From the NCBI GenBank assembly GCA_050433985.1, contig JBNPWE010000021.1:1-44941 (forward strand): a DNA stretch of 44,941 bases. Reading direction: 5' to 3'. The DNA is from JACIYW01 sp014359745 (GTDB taxonomy: Bacteria; Pseudomonadota; Alphaproteobacteria; Rhodobacterales; Rhodobacteraceae). Numbering within the stretch: position 1 is the first letter of the stretch; each line of letters begins with the position of its first letter. The notes beneath the pieces are model-generated. The model was given only the letters and a program-made list of their open reading frames with translations, was not told the origin of the DNA and made no database searches. The position numbers and the translations under genes are program-made. Shown piece after piece: positions 7,408 through 15,690 of this stretch.

Positions 7408-9030
7408 ATGGCGATTACCTCTGCCAACCAGCTTGAACTGCTGCAAACCGCCGAAGCGGTGGCCCGCGAAAAGATGATCGACCCCGAACTGGTCGTACAG
7501 GCGATGGAAGAAAGCCTCGGCCGCGCCGCCAAGTCGCGCTATGGCGCCGAAATGGATATCCGCGTGGCGATCGACCGCAAGACCGGGCGCGCGCGGTTCA
7601 CCCGTGTGCGCACCGTGGTCGAAGATGACGCGGTGGAAAACTATCAGGCGCAAGTGACCGTGGCGCAGGCCAAGGGCCTGCTTGACGACCCCAAGGTCGG
7701 CGACGAGATCCGCGACGAAATCCCCCCGGTGGACATGGGCCGCATCGACGCGCAATCCGCCAAGCAGGTCATCCTGCAAAAGGTGCGCGAAGCCGAACGC
7801 GACCGCCAGTACGAAGAATTCAAGGATCGCGTCGGCACCATCATCAACGGTGTCGTCAAACGCGAGGAATACGGCAACATCATCGTCGATGTGGGCCGGG
7901 GCGAGGCGATTCTGCGCCGCAACGAAAAGATCGGCCGCGAATCCTATCGCCCGAACGATCGCATCCGCTGCTATATCAAGGACGTGCGCCGCGAGGCGCG
8001 CGGCCCGCAGATCTTCCTGTCGCGCACCGATCCGCAATTCATGGCGGAACTCTTCAAGATGGAAGTGCCGGAAATCTATGACAACATCATCGAGATAAAG
8101 GCCGTCGCCCGCGATCCGGGGTCGCGCGCCAAGATCGCCGTGATTTCCTATGACAATTCCATCGATCCGGTCGGGGCCTGCGTGGGGATGCGCGGCAGCC
8201 GGGTGCAGGCGGTGGTCAATGAACTTCAGGGCGAAAAGATCGACATCATCCCGTGGAATCAGGATCAGGCAACCTTCCTTGTGAACGCCCTGCAACCCGC
8301 CGAAGTGTCCAAGGTGGTGATCGACGAAGACGCCGGCCGGATCGAGGTGGTGGTGCCCGACGAACAGTTGTCATTGGCCATCGGGCGGCGCGGCCAGAAC
8401 GTGCGTCTGGCCAGCCAGCTTACCGGCCTTGATATCGACATCATGACCGAAGCCGACGAATCCGAACGCCGTCAGGCCGAATTCACCCTGCGCACCAACC
8501 TGTTTGTCGAGGCGCTCGATGTGGACGAGGTTCTGGCGCAGCTTCTGGTGGCCGAAGGCTTCACCTCGCTCGAAGAAGTCGCCTATGTGGACCTTGACGA
8601 ACTTCTGTCCATCGACGGCTTTGACCAAAGCACCGCCGAAGAATTGCAGGCCCGCGCCCGCGACCGGCTTGAGGAAACGAATCGCAAGGCCGCCGAACAT
8701 GCCCGCGAACTGGGCGCCGACGATACGCTCTTTGCGTTCGAGGGGCTGACACCGCAGATGATCGAAGCCCTGGCGATGGACGATGTGAAGACGCTGGAAG
8801 ATTTCGCCACCTGCGCCGATTGGGAACTGGCTGGCGGCTGGACCACCGTCAACGGCCAGCGCGTCAAGGATGAGGGCCTGCTGGAGAAATTCGACATGTC
8901 TTTGGAAGAGGCGCAAAATCTGGTGATGACGGCGCGCGTCATGCTTGGCTGGGTCGATCCCGCCGATCTGGCCAGCGACGAAGCCGAAGCCGCCGAAGGG
9001 GCAGACGCCGCCGAAGAGGCAGAGGCATAA
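7408..9030 (+). CDS. nusA: Transcription termination/antitermination protein NusA
   Basis: A 540-residue NusA. It shows the N-terminal RNA-polymerase-binding domain (about 1-130), the S1 domain (about 135-205, with VGTIINGVVKREEYGNIIVD), two KH domains (about 230-350, with GACVGMRGSRVQAVVNELQG and LAIGRRGQNVRLASQLTG), and C-terminal helix-hairpin-helix repeats with an acidic Asp/Glu/Ala tail. NusA modulates pausing, Rho-independent termination and antitermination in the transcription complex. It begins after a good AGGAGGA-type site at the rimP end. The next gene starts 20 bp later, consistent with one transcript. Autoregulation through the leader hairpin is possible, as known for the Escherichia coli operon. 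Confidence 0.97.
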   Translation: MAITSANQLELLQTAEAVAREKMIDPELVVQAMEESLGRAAKSRYGAEMDIRVAIDRKTGRARFTRVRTVVEDDAVENYQAQVTVAQAKGLLDDPKVGDEIRDEIPPVDMGRIDAQSAKQVILQKVREAERDRQYEEFKDRVGTIINGVVKREEYGNIIVDVGRGEAILRRNEKIGRESYRPNDRIRCYIKDVRREARGPQIFLSRTDPQFMAELFKMEVPEIYDNIIEIKAVARDPGSRAKIAVISYDNSIDPVGACVGMRGSRVQAVVNELQGEKIDIIPWNQDQATFLVNALQPAEVSKVVIDEDAGRIEVVVPDEQLSLAIGRRGQNVRLASQLTGLDIDIMTEADESERRQAEFTLRTNLFVEALDVDEVLAQLLVAEGFTSLEEVAYVDLDELLSIDGFDQSTAEELQARARDRLEETNRKAAEHARELGADDTLFAFEGLTPQMIEALAMDDVKTLEDFATCADWELAGGWTTVNGQRVKDEGLLEKFDMSLEEAQNLVMTARVMLGWVDPADLASDEAEAAEGADAAEEAEA

Positions 9031-9050
9031 GGTCGGGGGGCGCCCAAGCC

Positions 9051-9695
9051 ATGACCCGCGGCGGCCGCGACAAGAACCGGGACGATCCCGAACGCCGGTG
9101 CATCAGCACCGGCGCGGTGGGGCCAAAACCCGGTCTGATCCGCTTTGTTGTTGATCCCGAAGGGCGTATACTGCCCGATATCATGGGCAAACTGCCCGGT
9201 CGGGGCATCTGGGTGACGGCTGATCGCAAGGCGCTCGACAAGGCGGCGACCAAGGGCCTCTTTGCCCGCGCCGCCAAACGCCCGGTCACCGTGGCGCCCG
9301 ATCTTGGCCCGATGGTCGAGGGGGCGCTGGTGCGCCGGGTCGTCGAACTTCTGTCGCTGGCCCGCAAGGCGGGCGAGGCGGTGGCGGGGTTCGAGAAGGT
9401 TAAGGACTGGCTGGAAAAGGACCGCGCGGCGGTGCTGATCCAGGCCAGCGACGGTTCGGAACGCGGCAAGGCCAAGCTGTGGCCGCCCGAACCGCTCGAC
9501 GAAGATGACGCGGTGTTCATCGGCTGCCTGACCGCGCAGGAAATCGGTTTGGCATTTGGCCGGGAACATGTGATACATGCCGCGCTTGCGGCTGGTGGAC
9601 TCACGACACGTGTTGTAGAGGAAGCCGCAAGGCTTGCGGGATTGCGCGGGCAGATCGGCGGGATTGCCGCCGGGAAGGATACGAAAGACGCATGA
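9051..9695 (+). CDS. YlxR-L7Ae fusion RNA-binding protein
   Basis: A 214-residue protein with two modules. The N-terminal YlxR (DUF448) domain, about residues 10-95, has ERRCISTGAVGPKPGLIRFV and the family hallmark LPGRGIWVT. The C-terminal part, about 100-200, resembles the L7Ae/L30e fold (LVRRVVELLSLARKAGEAVAG). In firmicutes YlxR proteins bind the RNase P RNA or act near the nusA-infB genes; the role in alphaproteobacteria is less settled. It lies between nusA and infB, as in most bacteria. Its stop overlaps the infB start by four bases. Confidence 0.9.
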   Translation: MTRGGRDKNRDDPERRCISTGAVGPKPGLIRFVVDPEGRILPDIMGKLPGRGIWVTADRKALDKAATKGLFARAAKRPVTVAPDLGPMVEGALVRRVVELLSLARKAGEAVAGFEKVKDWLEKDRAAVLIQASDGSERGKAKLWPPEPLDEDDAVFIGCLTAQEIGLAFGREHVIHAALAAGGLTTRVVEEAARLAGLRGQIGGIAAGKDTKDA

Positions 9696-12211
9696 GCGAC
9701 ACAGACGGCAAGAAACCCCTCGGGCTGCGCAGCGGGTCCCAACCGGGACAAGTGAAGCAGAGCTTCAGCCATGGACGCACCAAAAGCGTTCTCGTGGAAA
9801 CCAAGCGCAAGCGCGTGGTTGTTCCCAAGCCCGGCACCGGCACCTCCGGCGCCGGATCAACAGGCAGTTCCGCCACCGCCAGCGGATCGGGCAAACGCCC
9901 CGCCGGCATTTCCGACGTGGAGATGGAGCGTCGGCTGAACGCGCTCAAGGCCGCACGCGCCCGTGAAAGCGAAGACGCCGAACGCCGCGCCGCCGAAGAA
10001 CGCCAGCGCGAGGAAGAACGCCAGCGCCGCCGCGACGAGATCGAGGCAAAGGAACGCGAAGAACGCGAGCATGAAGAATTCATGCGCCGCAAACAGGAAG
10101 ACGAGGCCCGCGAAAAGGCCGAGGCCGAAGCGCGCGAAACCGCGAAAAACGCCCCCGCCGAGGCCCCCAAACCGCGCCCCGCCGATGCCCCCGCCACCCC
10201 TGCCGCCCCGGCGGCGGAACGGTCGGTCGGCAAACCGGCCTCGGGCCCGCGCAAGGCCGATCGCGACGCCGAACGCGACAGCCGCACCAAGGGCAAGGGC
10301 GAAGGCGACAGCCGCCGCTCCGGCAAGCTCACGCTGACCGAGGCGCTGGCAGGCGAAGGCGGCCGCCAGCGGTCGATGGCCGCGATGAAGCGCAAACAGG
10401 AACGCGCCCGGCAAAAGGCGCTTGGCCTGGGCGCCGTGCGCGAAAAGCAGGTGCGCGAGGTGCAGCTTCCCGAAACCATCGTGGTGCAGGAACTCGCCAA
10501 CCGCATGGCCGAACGCACCGCCGATGTGGTCAAGTCGCTGATGAAAATGGGCGTCATGGCCACCATGAACCAGACCATCGACGCCGACACCGCCGAACTG
10601 GTGATCGAGGAATTCGGCCACAAGACCGTGCGTGTATCCGATGCCGATGTGGAACAGGTGATCGACGCCGTCGAGGACAAACCCGAAGACCTGCAACCGC
10701 GCCCGCCGATCATCACCATCATGGGCCATGTCGATCACGGCAAAACCTCGCTTCTGGATGCGATTCGCAAGGCTAACGTCGTCTCGGGAGAGGCGGGCGG
10801 CATCACCCAGCATATCGGCGCCTATCAGGTGACAACCGACAGCGGCGCGGTGCTGACCTTCCTTGATACGCCGGGCCACGCCGCCTTCACCTCGATGCGC
10901 TCACGCGGGGCGCATGTCACCGATATCGTGGTCCTGGTGGTCGCCGCCGACGATGCGGTCATGCCGCAAACGATCGAGGCGATAAATCACGCCAAGGCCG
11001 CCAAGGTGCCGATGATCGTCGCCATCAACAAGATCGACAAACCCGACGCCGATGTGAACAAGGTCCGCACCGGGCTTTTGCAGCACGAGGTGGTGGTCGA
11101 AGCGATGTCGGGCGATGTGCAGGATGTCGAGGTATCGGCGAAAACCGGCAAGGGCCTGCCCGAATTGCTGGAAGCCATCGCGCTTCAGGCCGAAATCCTG
11201 GAACTGCGCGCCAACCCCGATCGCGCCGCCGTCGGCGCGGTGATCGAGGCCAAGCTGGATGTCGGGCGCGGCCCGGTCGCCACGGTTTTGGTGCAGAACG
11301 GCACGCTGAAACGCGGCGATATCTTTGTCGTGGGCGAACAATGGGGCAAGGTGCGCGCGCTGATCAACGATCAGGGTGAGCGCATCGATGAGGCCCCGCC
11401 CTCGGTCCCGGTAGAGGTGCTGGGCCTGAACGGCACGCCCGCCGCCGGCGATGTGCTCAACGTCGTGGAAACCGAAGCGCAGGCGCGCGAAATCGCCGCC
11501 TACCGCGAACAGGCCGCCAAGGACAAACGCGCCGCCGCCGGTGCCGCGACGACGATGGAACAGCTCATGGCCAAGGCCAAGGCCGACAAAAGCGTTTCGG
11601 AACTGGCCATCGTGGTCAAGGCCGATGTGCAGGGTTCGGCCGAAGCCATCGTGCAGGCCATGGAAAAGATCGGCAACGAAGAGGTGCGCGTGCGCGTCCT
11701 GCATTACGGTGTGGGCGCGATCACCGAAACCGATGTCGGCCTGGCCGAGGCATCGGGGGCGCCGGTGATCGGTTTCAACGTGCGCGCCAACGCCCCCGCC
11801 CGCAATTCCGCCAATCAGAAGGGCGTGGAAATCCGCTACTATTCGGTGATCTACGATCTGGTCGATGATATCAAGGCCGCCGCTTCCGGTCTGCTGTCGA
11901 ACGAGATCCGCGAACGCTTCATCGGCTATGCGACGATCAAGGAAGTGTTCAAGGTCACCGGCGTCGGCATGGTCGCGGGCTGTCTGGTCACCGAAGGCGT
12001 CGCCCGCCGTTCGGCCGGTGTGCGCCTGCTGCGCGACGACGTGGTGATCCACGAAGGCACGCTCAAGACCCTCAAACGCTTCAAGGACGAGGTGAAAGAG
12101 GTGATCTCGGGTCAGGAATGCGGCATGGCGTTCGAGCGCTACGAAGACATCCGCCCCGGCGATGTGATCGAGATATTCGAACGCGAAGAGGTCGTGCGCT
12201 CCCTCGCCTGA
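9692..12211 (+). CDS. infB: Translation initiation factor IF-2
   Basis: An 839-residue GTPase that places initiator tRNA on the 30S subunit. The first 80 residues carry conserved KKPLGLRSGSQPGQVKQSFS; a long charged Arg/Glu-rich helix with Ala/Pro-rich linkers follows (about 85-240). The second N-terminal domain is near 255-320 (VVQELANRMAERTADVVKSL). The G domain has GHVDHGKTS near 345-353, DTPGHAAF and NKIDKPDADV. Domains II, III and IV follow, ending with FERYEDIRPGDVIEIFE. The length suits alphaproteobacterial IF-2. A strong hairpin follows the stop, suggesting the operon ends here. Confidence 0.97.
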   Translation: MSDTDGKKPLGLRSGSQPGQVKQSFSHGRTKSVLVETKRKRVVVPKPGTGTSGAGSTGSSATASGSGKRPAGISDVEMERRLNALKAARARESEDAERRAAEERQREEERQRRRDEIEAKEREEREHEEFMRRKQEDEAREKAEAEARETAKNAPAEAPKPRPADAPATPAAPAAERSVGKPASGPRKADRDAERDSRTKGKGEGDSRRSGKLTLTEALAGEGGRQRSMAAMKRKQERARQKALGLGAVREKQVREVQLPETIVVQELANRMAERTADVVKSLMKMGVMATMNQTIDADTAELVIEEFGHKTVRVSDADVEQVIDAVEDKPEDLQPRPPIITIMGHVDHGKTSLLDAIRKANVVSGEAGGITQHIGAYQVTTDSGAVLTFLDTPGHAAFTSMRSRGAHVTDIVVLVVAADDAVMPQTIEAINHAKAAKVPMIVAINKIDKPDADVNKVRTGLLQHEVVVEAMSGDVQDVEVSAKTGKGLPELLEAIALQAEILELRANPDRAAVGAVIEAKLDVGRGPVATVLVQNGTLKRGDIFVVGEQWGKVRALINDQGERIDEAPPSVPVEVLGLNGTPAAGDVLNVVETEAQAREIAAYREQAAKDKRAAAGAATTMEQLMAKAKADKSVSELAIVVKADVQGSAEAIVQAMEKIGNEEVRVRVLHYGVGAITETDVGLAEASGAPVIGFNVRANAPARNSANQKGVEIRYYSVIYDLVDDIKAAASGLLSNEIRERFIGYATIKEVFKVTGVGMVAGCLVTEGVARRSAGVRLLRDDVVIHEGTLKTLKRFKDEVKEVISGQECGMAFERYEDIRPGDVIEIFEREEVVRSLA

Positions 12212-12241
12212 CCGGGTGCCGCACCCTGATCTTCTGCAATG

Positions 12242-12275
12242 ATCCCTGCGGCAACCCACGGGTTGCCGCAGGGAT
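12242..12275 (+). terminator. Strong hairpin after infB
   Basis: A perfect 16-bp inverted repeat (ATCCCTGCGGCAACCC at 12242-12257 and its complement at 12260-12275) lies 30 bp after the infB stop. No T-tract follows, so it may act as an mRNA 3' end stabiliser or a Rho-assisted terminator rather than a classical intrinsic one. Confidence 0.65.
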
Positions 12276-12429
12276 GTCTGGCCAGGCGCATCGCGCAACC
12301 CCGCCAATCATACCCGCACCTTGACCGTCCGAGAAAACCCTCTCTCCCATCCTCTCGAAAAAAATACTCACCTTGCGACCGCCACGCGCGCGCCGGTCAA
12401 TGAAATGGCGCCGGTTGCCTCAAACCCGG

Positions 12430-12981
12430 TCAGGGCGCGCCGGGCTGCTCGAAAAGGATGATCACCTCACCCACCGTCACCCCCAGCTTGCGCACATAGG
12501 CGCGGTTGATCAGGCGCGTCTCGCTCATCTTCCACATCCAGTCATCGAACTGCACCCGCAGCGTGCTGTCGCCCTGTGGCAGATCGACGGTATAGGCCCA
12601 GTTGAACGTGTCACCCTTTTCCCGGCCCGTGGCCACGCCGATCACATCGGGCGCGGTGCCCTGCCAGCTTTCCGGCCCGGTCTTGGTCAGCGTCCAGACC
12701 CGATTATCGGTGCGCCCGTCGTCATAGATGAAATCCTCATCCAGACGCAGGTTGGTGCCGTCCCAGGTGCCCACCATGTCCACCCTGAACCGGGCGCGCA
12801 CCGTGCCGAAACGGTCCTGGAACTGGCCGTGGGCGATGAGCGGGCCGGAAAAGAACCGCTCCAGTTCCAGATCGCGGCTGCTCAGCGCCGGGTCGTCCAG
12901 CGATGGCCGCCCCGAACAGGCGGCCAGAATCACCATCGCGGCGGCAAGGAACCGGGGTCTGGGTGTCACTACGGAATACAT
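12430..12981 (-). CDS. DUF3833 family lipoprotein
   Basis: A 183-residue exported lipoprotein. The N-terminus has a hydrophobic segment ending in the lipobox L19-A-A-C22, so Cys22 should be lipidated after signal peptidase II cleavage. The body matches the DUF3833 family (FSGPLIAHGQFQDRFGTVRA, FIYDDGRTDNRVWTL, FDDWMWKMSETRLINRAY), whose function is unknown; such proteins often have a lipocalin-like beta-rich look. The ATG at 12981 has no ribosome binding site and lies inside an 11-bp-phased repeat array (12967-13010). A GTG at 12969, four codons in, is an alternative start that keeps the signal peptide. The gene is divergent from ttcA. Confidence 0.8.
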   Translation of the reverse strand: MYSVVTPRPRFLAAAMVILAACSGRPSLDDPALSSRDLELERFFSGPLIAHGQFQDRFGTVRARFRVDMVGTWDGTNLRLDEDFIYDDGRTDNRVWTLTKTGPESWQGTAPDVIGVATGREKGDTFNWAYTVDLPQGDSTLRVQFDDWMWKMSETRLINRAYVRKLGVTVGEVIILFEQPGAP

Positions 12982-13010
12982 ACGAAAGATGTACGCGATA
13001 TGTACAGCGT
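12967..13010 (-). promoter_or_regulatory. Array of four heptamers at 11-bp spacing
   Basis: Read on the minus strand, the heptamers TGTACAT, CGTACAT, CGTATGT and CGTAGTG recur exactly every 11 bp with four-base spacers (units 13010-13000, 12999-12989, 12988-12978 and 12977-12967). The first two units give GTACATATCGCGTACAT, which matches the array before gltB at 15 of 17 positions. The 7+4 layout is that of OmpR/PhoB-family response regulator sites. The last unit overlaps the start of the DUF3833 gene. The fourth heptamer is weak. Confidence 0.6.
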
Positions 13011-13060
13011 CGGATCACAATTTATTTGCCAGTCGGGGGGCGCTGCACTACTCCGGAACC

Positions 13061-13930
13061 ATGCTCGATCAGCCCCAGGATATCCACCCGCTGTTCCACG
13101 GCGCCCCCACAACGACAGAGTTTCGCAAGCTGCGCAAACGTCTGGTCCGCGAGGTGCGCGAGGCCGTGGATCGCTATGCCATGGTCCAGCGCGGCGCGCG
13201 CTGGCTGGTGTGCCTGTCGGGTGGAAAAGACAGCTATACCCTGCTTGCGATCCTGCATGAACTGCAATGGCGCGGGGTGCTGCCCGTCGATCTGCTGGCC
13301 TGCAACCTTGATCAGGGGCAACCCGGTTTTCCCGCCACCGTCCTGCCGGAATTCCTGCAACGGATGGGTGTGCCGCACCGGATCGAGTATCAGGATACCT
13401 ATTCGATCGTGATGGACAAGGTGCCCGCCGGGCGCACCTACTGCGCGCTTTGTTCGCGGCTAAGGCGCGGAAATCTTTACCGGATTGCCCGCGAAGAAGG
13501 CTGCTCTGCCGTGGTGCTCGGCCATCACCGCGACGATATTCTGGAAACGTTTTTCATGAACCTCTTTCACGGCGGGCGGCTTTCGACCATGCCGCCGAAA
13601 CTGGTGAATGAAGAGGGCGATCTGTTCGTCTATCGCCCCCTTGCCCATGTGGCCGAGGCCGACTGCGAACGCTTTGCCCGCGCGATGAAGTATCCGATCA
13701 TCCCCTGCGATCTGTGCGGCAGCCAGGACGGGTTGCAACGCCAGCAGGTCAAGGCGATTCTGGATGGATGGGAGGCGCGCAGCCCCGGCCGCCGCCAGAT
13801 CATGTTCCGCGCCCTGATGAACGCCCGGCCCGGCCATCTTCTGGATACGGATCTGTTCGATTTCGCGGGCCTTGCGCTAAGCCCCGAAAAAATTGTCGAA
13901 AATCCGCCGCAACTGATGGGCGGAAATTAA
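13061..13930 (+). CDS. ttcA: tRNA 2-thiocytidine biosynthesis protein TtcA
   Basis: A 289-residue PP-loop ATPase that thiolates cytidine 32 of some tRNAs. The PP-loop SGGKDS is at residues 53-58. The iron-sulfur ligands expected for TtcA are visible as Cys128-x2-Cys131 (YCALCSR) and Cys216-x2-Cys219 (CDLCGSQ). The stretch VVLGHHRDDILETFFMNLFH is characteristic of the family. The ATG at 13061 was chosen because the family starts close to this point; further upstream the frame runs into the divergent lipoprotein gene. It stands alone, with the GGDEF/EAL gene 79 bp downstream. Confidence 0.93.
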   Translation: MLDQPQDIHPLFHGAPTTTEFRKLRKRLVREVREAVDRYAMVQRGARWLVCLSGGKDSYTLLAILHELQWRGVLPVDLLACNLDQGQPGFPATVLPEFLQRMGVPHRIEYQDTYSIVMDKVPAGRTYCALCSRLRRGNLYRIAREEGCSAVVLGHHRDDILETFFMNLFHGGRLSTMPPKLVNEEGDLFVYRPLAHVAEADCERFARAMKYPIIPCDLCGSQDGLQRQQVKAILDGWEARSPGRRQIMFRALMNARPGHLLDTDLFDFAGLALSPEKIVENPPQLMGGN

Positions 13931-14009
13931 CGAAGCGATCAGCAAAAGCCCCTAGCCTCCCCATGAACGGACAGCATTCCACGCTGTTCCGAATGGAAAG
14001 GGCGTGCAC

Positions 14010-15590
14010 ATGGCATGGTCACCGATGGCCCCGCGAATACCCACGGCGCTTGCGCGCGCTCTTGACCGGATCGCCGAACCGCTGCGACGGCCAGAGGCGC
14101 TGGCCTTCCTGCCGGCCCTGACGCTGGCTGCCTTCTGGTACGGCGGCGAGGCCGCGCTGATCATCGCGGCGCTGTTGTTTCCGGCCCTGCACGGCCTTGC
14201 GCGCGGCATCGGGGGCGGCGAACGCGGCGCCGCTGCGGCGCAGACCAAAAGCCCCGCGATCGACGGGCCAACCGGGCTTGCGCTTTACGATGGCGTGGTC
14301 GGCGCGCTTGATGCGGTCATCGCCACGGGCCGACAGACCGGGCACAGCACCGCCTGCCTTGTGGTCCGCCTTGATGACGCTGAACATCTGGCCGATCGCT
14401 ATGGCCGCAGCGCCGAGGCGCAGATATTGCGCCGCACCGGTGAACGTCTGCGCGGTGCCCTTCGCGATTCGGACGTGGTCGGCCGGATTGACGGCGCGAC
14501 CTTTGCCGTGGGCCTTGGGCCGGTGCATCGTATTGATCTGGAAACACTTTTGCAGATGTCGGCCCGCCTGCAAGAGGCAGTCGCAGCCCCGGTCAGCGTT
14601 GATGCCGCGACACTCCACGTTACCGCCTCTGTCGGGTTTTGCCTTGCGTCGCGAGCCCCCGAACCGAACGGTGGCGCCTTGCTGCGCGCTGCGGAAATGG
14701 CCGCGCTGGAGGCGCGGCGCAACGGGCCGGGCGCGATCCGCGCCTACACCGCCGAAATGCAGAACGCCGAAACCGTGCGCCACAGCCTGCGCGCCGAGAT
14801 TGAGGTGGCGCTTGATACCGGCGCGATCCGCGCCTTTTATCAGCCGCAGATTTCCACCGACACCGGCCGCATCAGCGGGATGGAGGCGCTGGTGCGCTGG
14901 GTTCATCCCGAACGCGGCATCCTGACCCCCGCCGATTTCCTGCCCATTCTGCACGATTCCGGCCTGTCCGACCGCCTGGGAGAGGCGATGTTGTTCAACG
15001 CCCTGACCGCCCTGCGCGGCTGGGACAAGGTGGGGCTGGAGGTGCCTGGCGTCTCGGTCAACTATTCGCCGGAGGAGTTGCGAAACCCGCGCCTTGCCGA
15101 AAAGATCCGCTGGGAACTTGACCGGTTCGACATCGCCCCGCCGCGCCTGACCGTGGAGGTGCTGGAAAACGTGGTCGCCGATACCGATAATGACGTGATC
15201 CTGCACAACATCGCCGCGCTGGCATCGCTTGGCTGCGGCATCGATCTGGACGATTTCGGCACCGGCCATGCGTCGATCGGCAATATCCGCCGCTTTGCCG
15301 TCAGCCGGGTCAAGATTGACCGGTCTTTCGTGACACGCGTTGACAGCGACCGCGATCAGCAGCGCGTCATCGCGGCCATCCTTGCGATGAGCGAGCGGTT
15401 GGATCTGGAAACCCTGGCCGAGGGCGTGGAAACACCCGGCGAACATGCAATGCTGTCGCAATTGGGATGCGGGCATGTGCAGGGCTTCGTGATTGCCCGG
15501 CCGATGCCGTTCGAGGAAACCGTGGTCTGGGCAGAACGACACCGCGCAAAGCTGGCGCGCACCCCCCGCGTGGGCAGTCATCCGCGCTGA
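14010..15590 (+). CDS. GGDEF/EAL protein, probable c-di-GMP phosphodiesterase
   Basis: A 526-residue membrane-linked signalling protein. Two hydrophobic segments lie near residues 28-65. A GGDEF-like domain follows (about 85-245), but the active-site loop reads RIDGATF near 155-162 in place of RxGGDEF, so cyclase activity is unlikely. The EAL domain (about 265-515) is intact: EAL at 292-294, the metal and catalytic residues in SVNYSPEEL, LTVEVLENV, DLDDFGTGHAS, RVKIDRSFV, LAEGVET and GHVQGFVIARPM. It should hydrolyse c-di-GMP, perhaps with GTP sensing by the degenerate cyclase domain. The ATG at 14010 has GGAAAG nine bases upstream and is preferred over the GTG at 14004. Confidence 0.9.
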   Translation: MAWSPMAPRIPTALARALDRIAEPLRRPEALAFLPALTLAAFWYGGEAALIIAALLFPALHGLARGIGGGERGAAAAQTKSPAIDGPTGLALYDGVVGALDAVIATGRQTGHSTACLVVRLDDAEHLADRYGRSAEAQILRRTGERLRGALRDSDVVGRIDGATFAVGLGPVHRIDLETLLQMSARLQEAVAAPVSVDAATLHVTASVGFCLASRAPEPNGGALLRAAEMAALEARRNGPGAIRAYTAEMQNAETVRHSLRAEIEVALDTGAIRAFYQPQISTDTGRISGMEALVRWVHPERGILTPADFLPILHDSGLSDRLGEAMLFNALTALRGWDKVGLEVPGVSVNYSPEELRNPRLAEKIRWELDRFDIAPPRLTVEVLENVVADTDNDVILHNIAALASLGCGIDLDDFGTGHASIGNIRRFAVSRVKIDRSFVTRVDSDRDQQRVIAAILAMSERLDLETLAEGVETPGEHAMLSQLGCGHVQGFVIARPMPFEETVVWAERHRAKLARTPRVGSHPR

Positions 15591-15690
15591 TCCCGGCCGT
15601 TCCGCCCGAAAAACCCGGAATCCCCTTGACCTTTGCCCGTACAGTCTGTTGAACCGGCCCCATCTTGGGCAGCACGGGCGGTGGTTTCTT

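Noticed and set aside
6508..8295. Long open frame of 595 codons antisense to rimP and nusA
   Set aside because: Its codons mirror the high-GC third positions of rimP and nusA, which have clear family matches. The translation has no recognisable domain and is rich in His, Gly and Ala, as expected of an antisense shadow.
10901..12307. Open frame of 468 codons antisense to infB
   Set aside because: Same reason: antisense reading of a conserved GTPase gene in GC-rich DNA.
14019..15581. Open frame of 520 codons antisense to the GGDEF/EAL gene
   Set aside because: The plus-strand product has intact EAL motifs; the antisense product has none.
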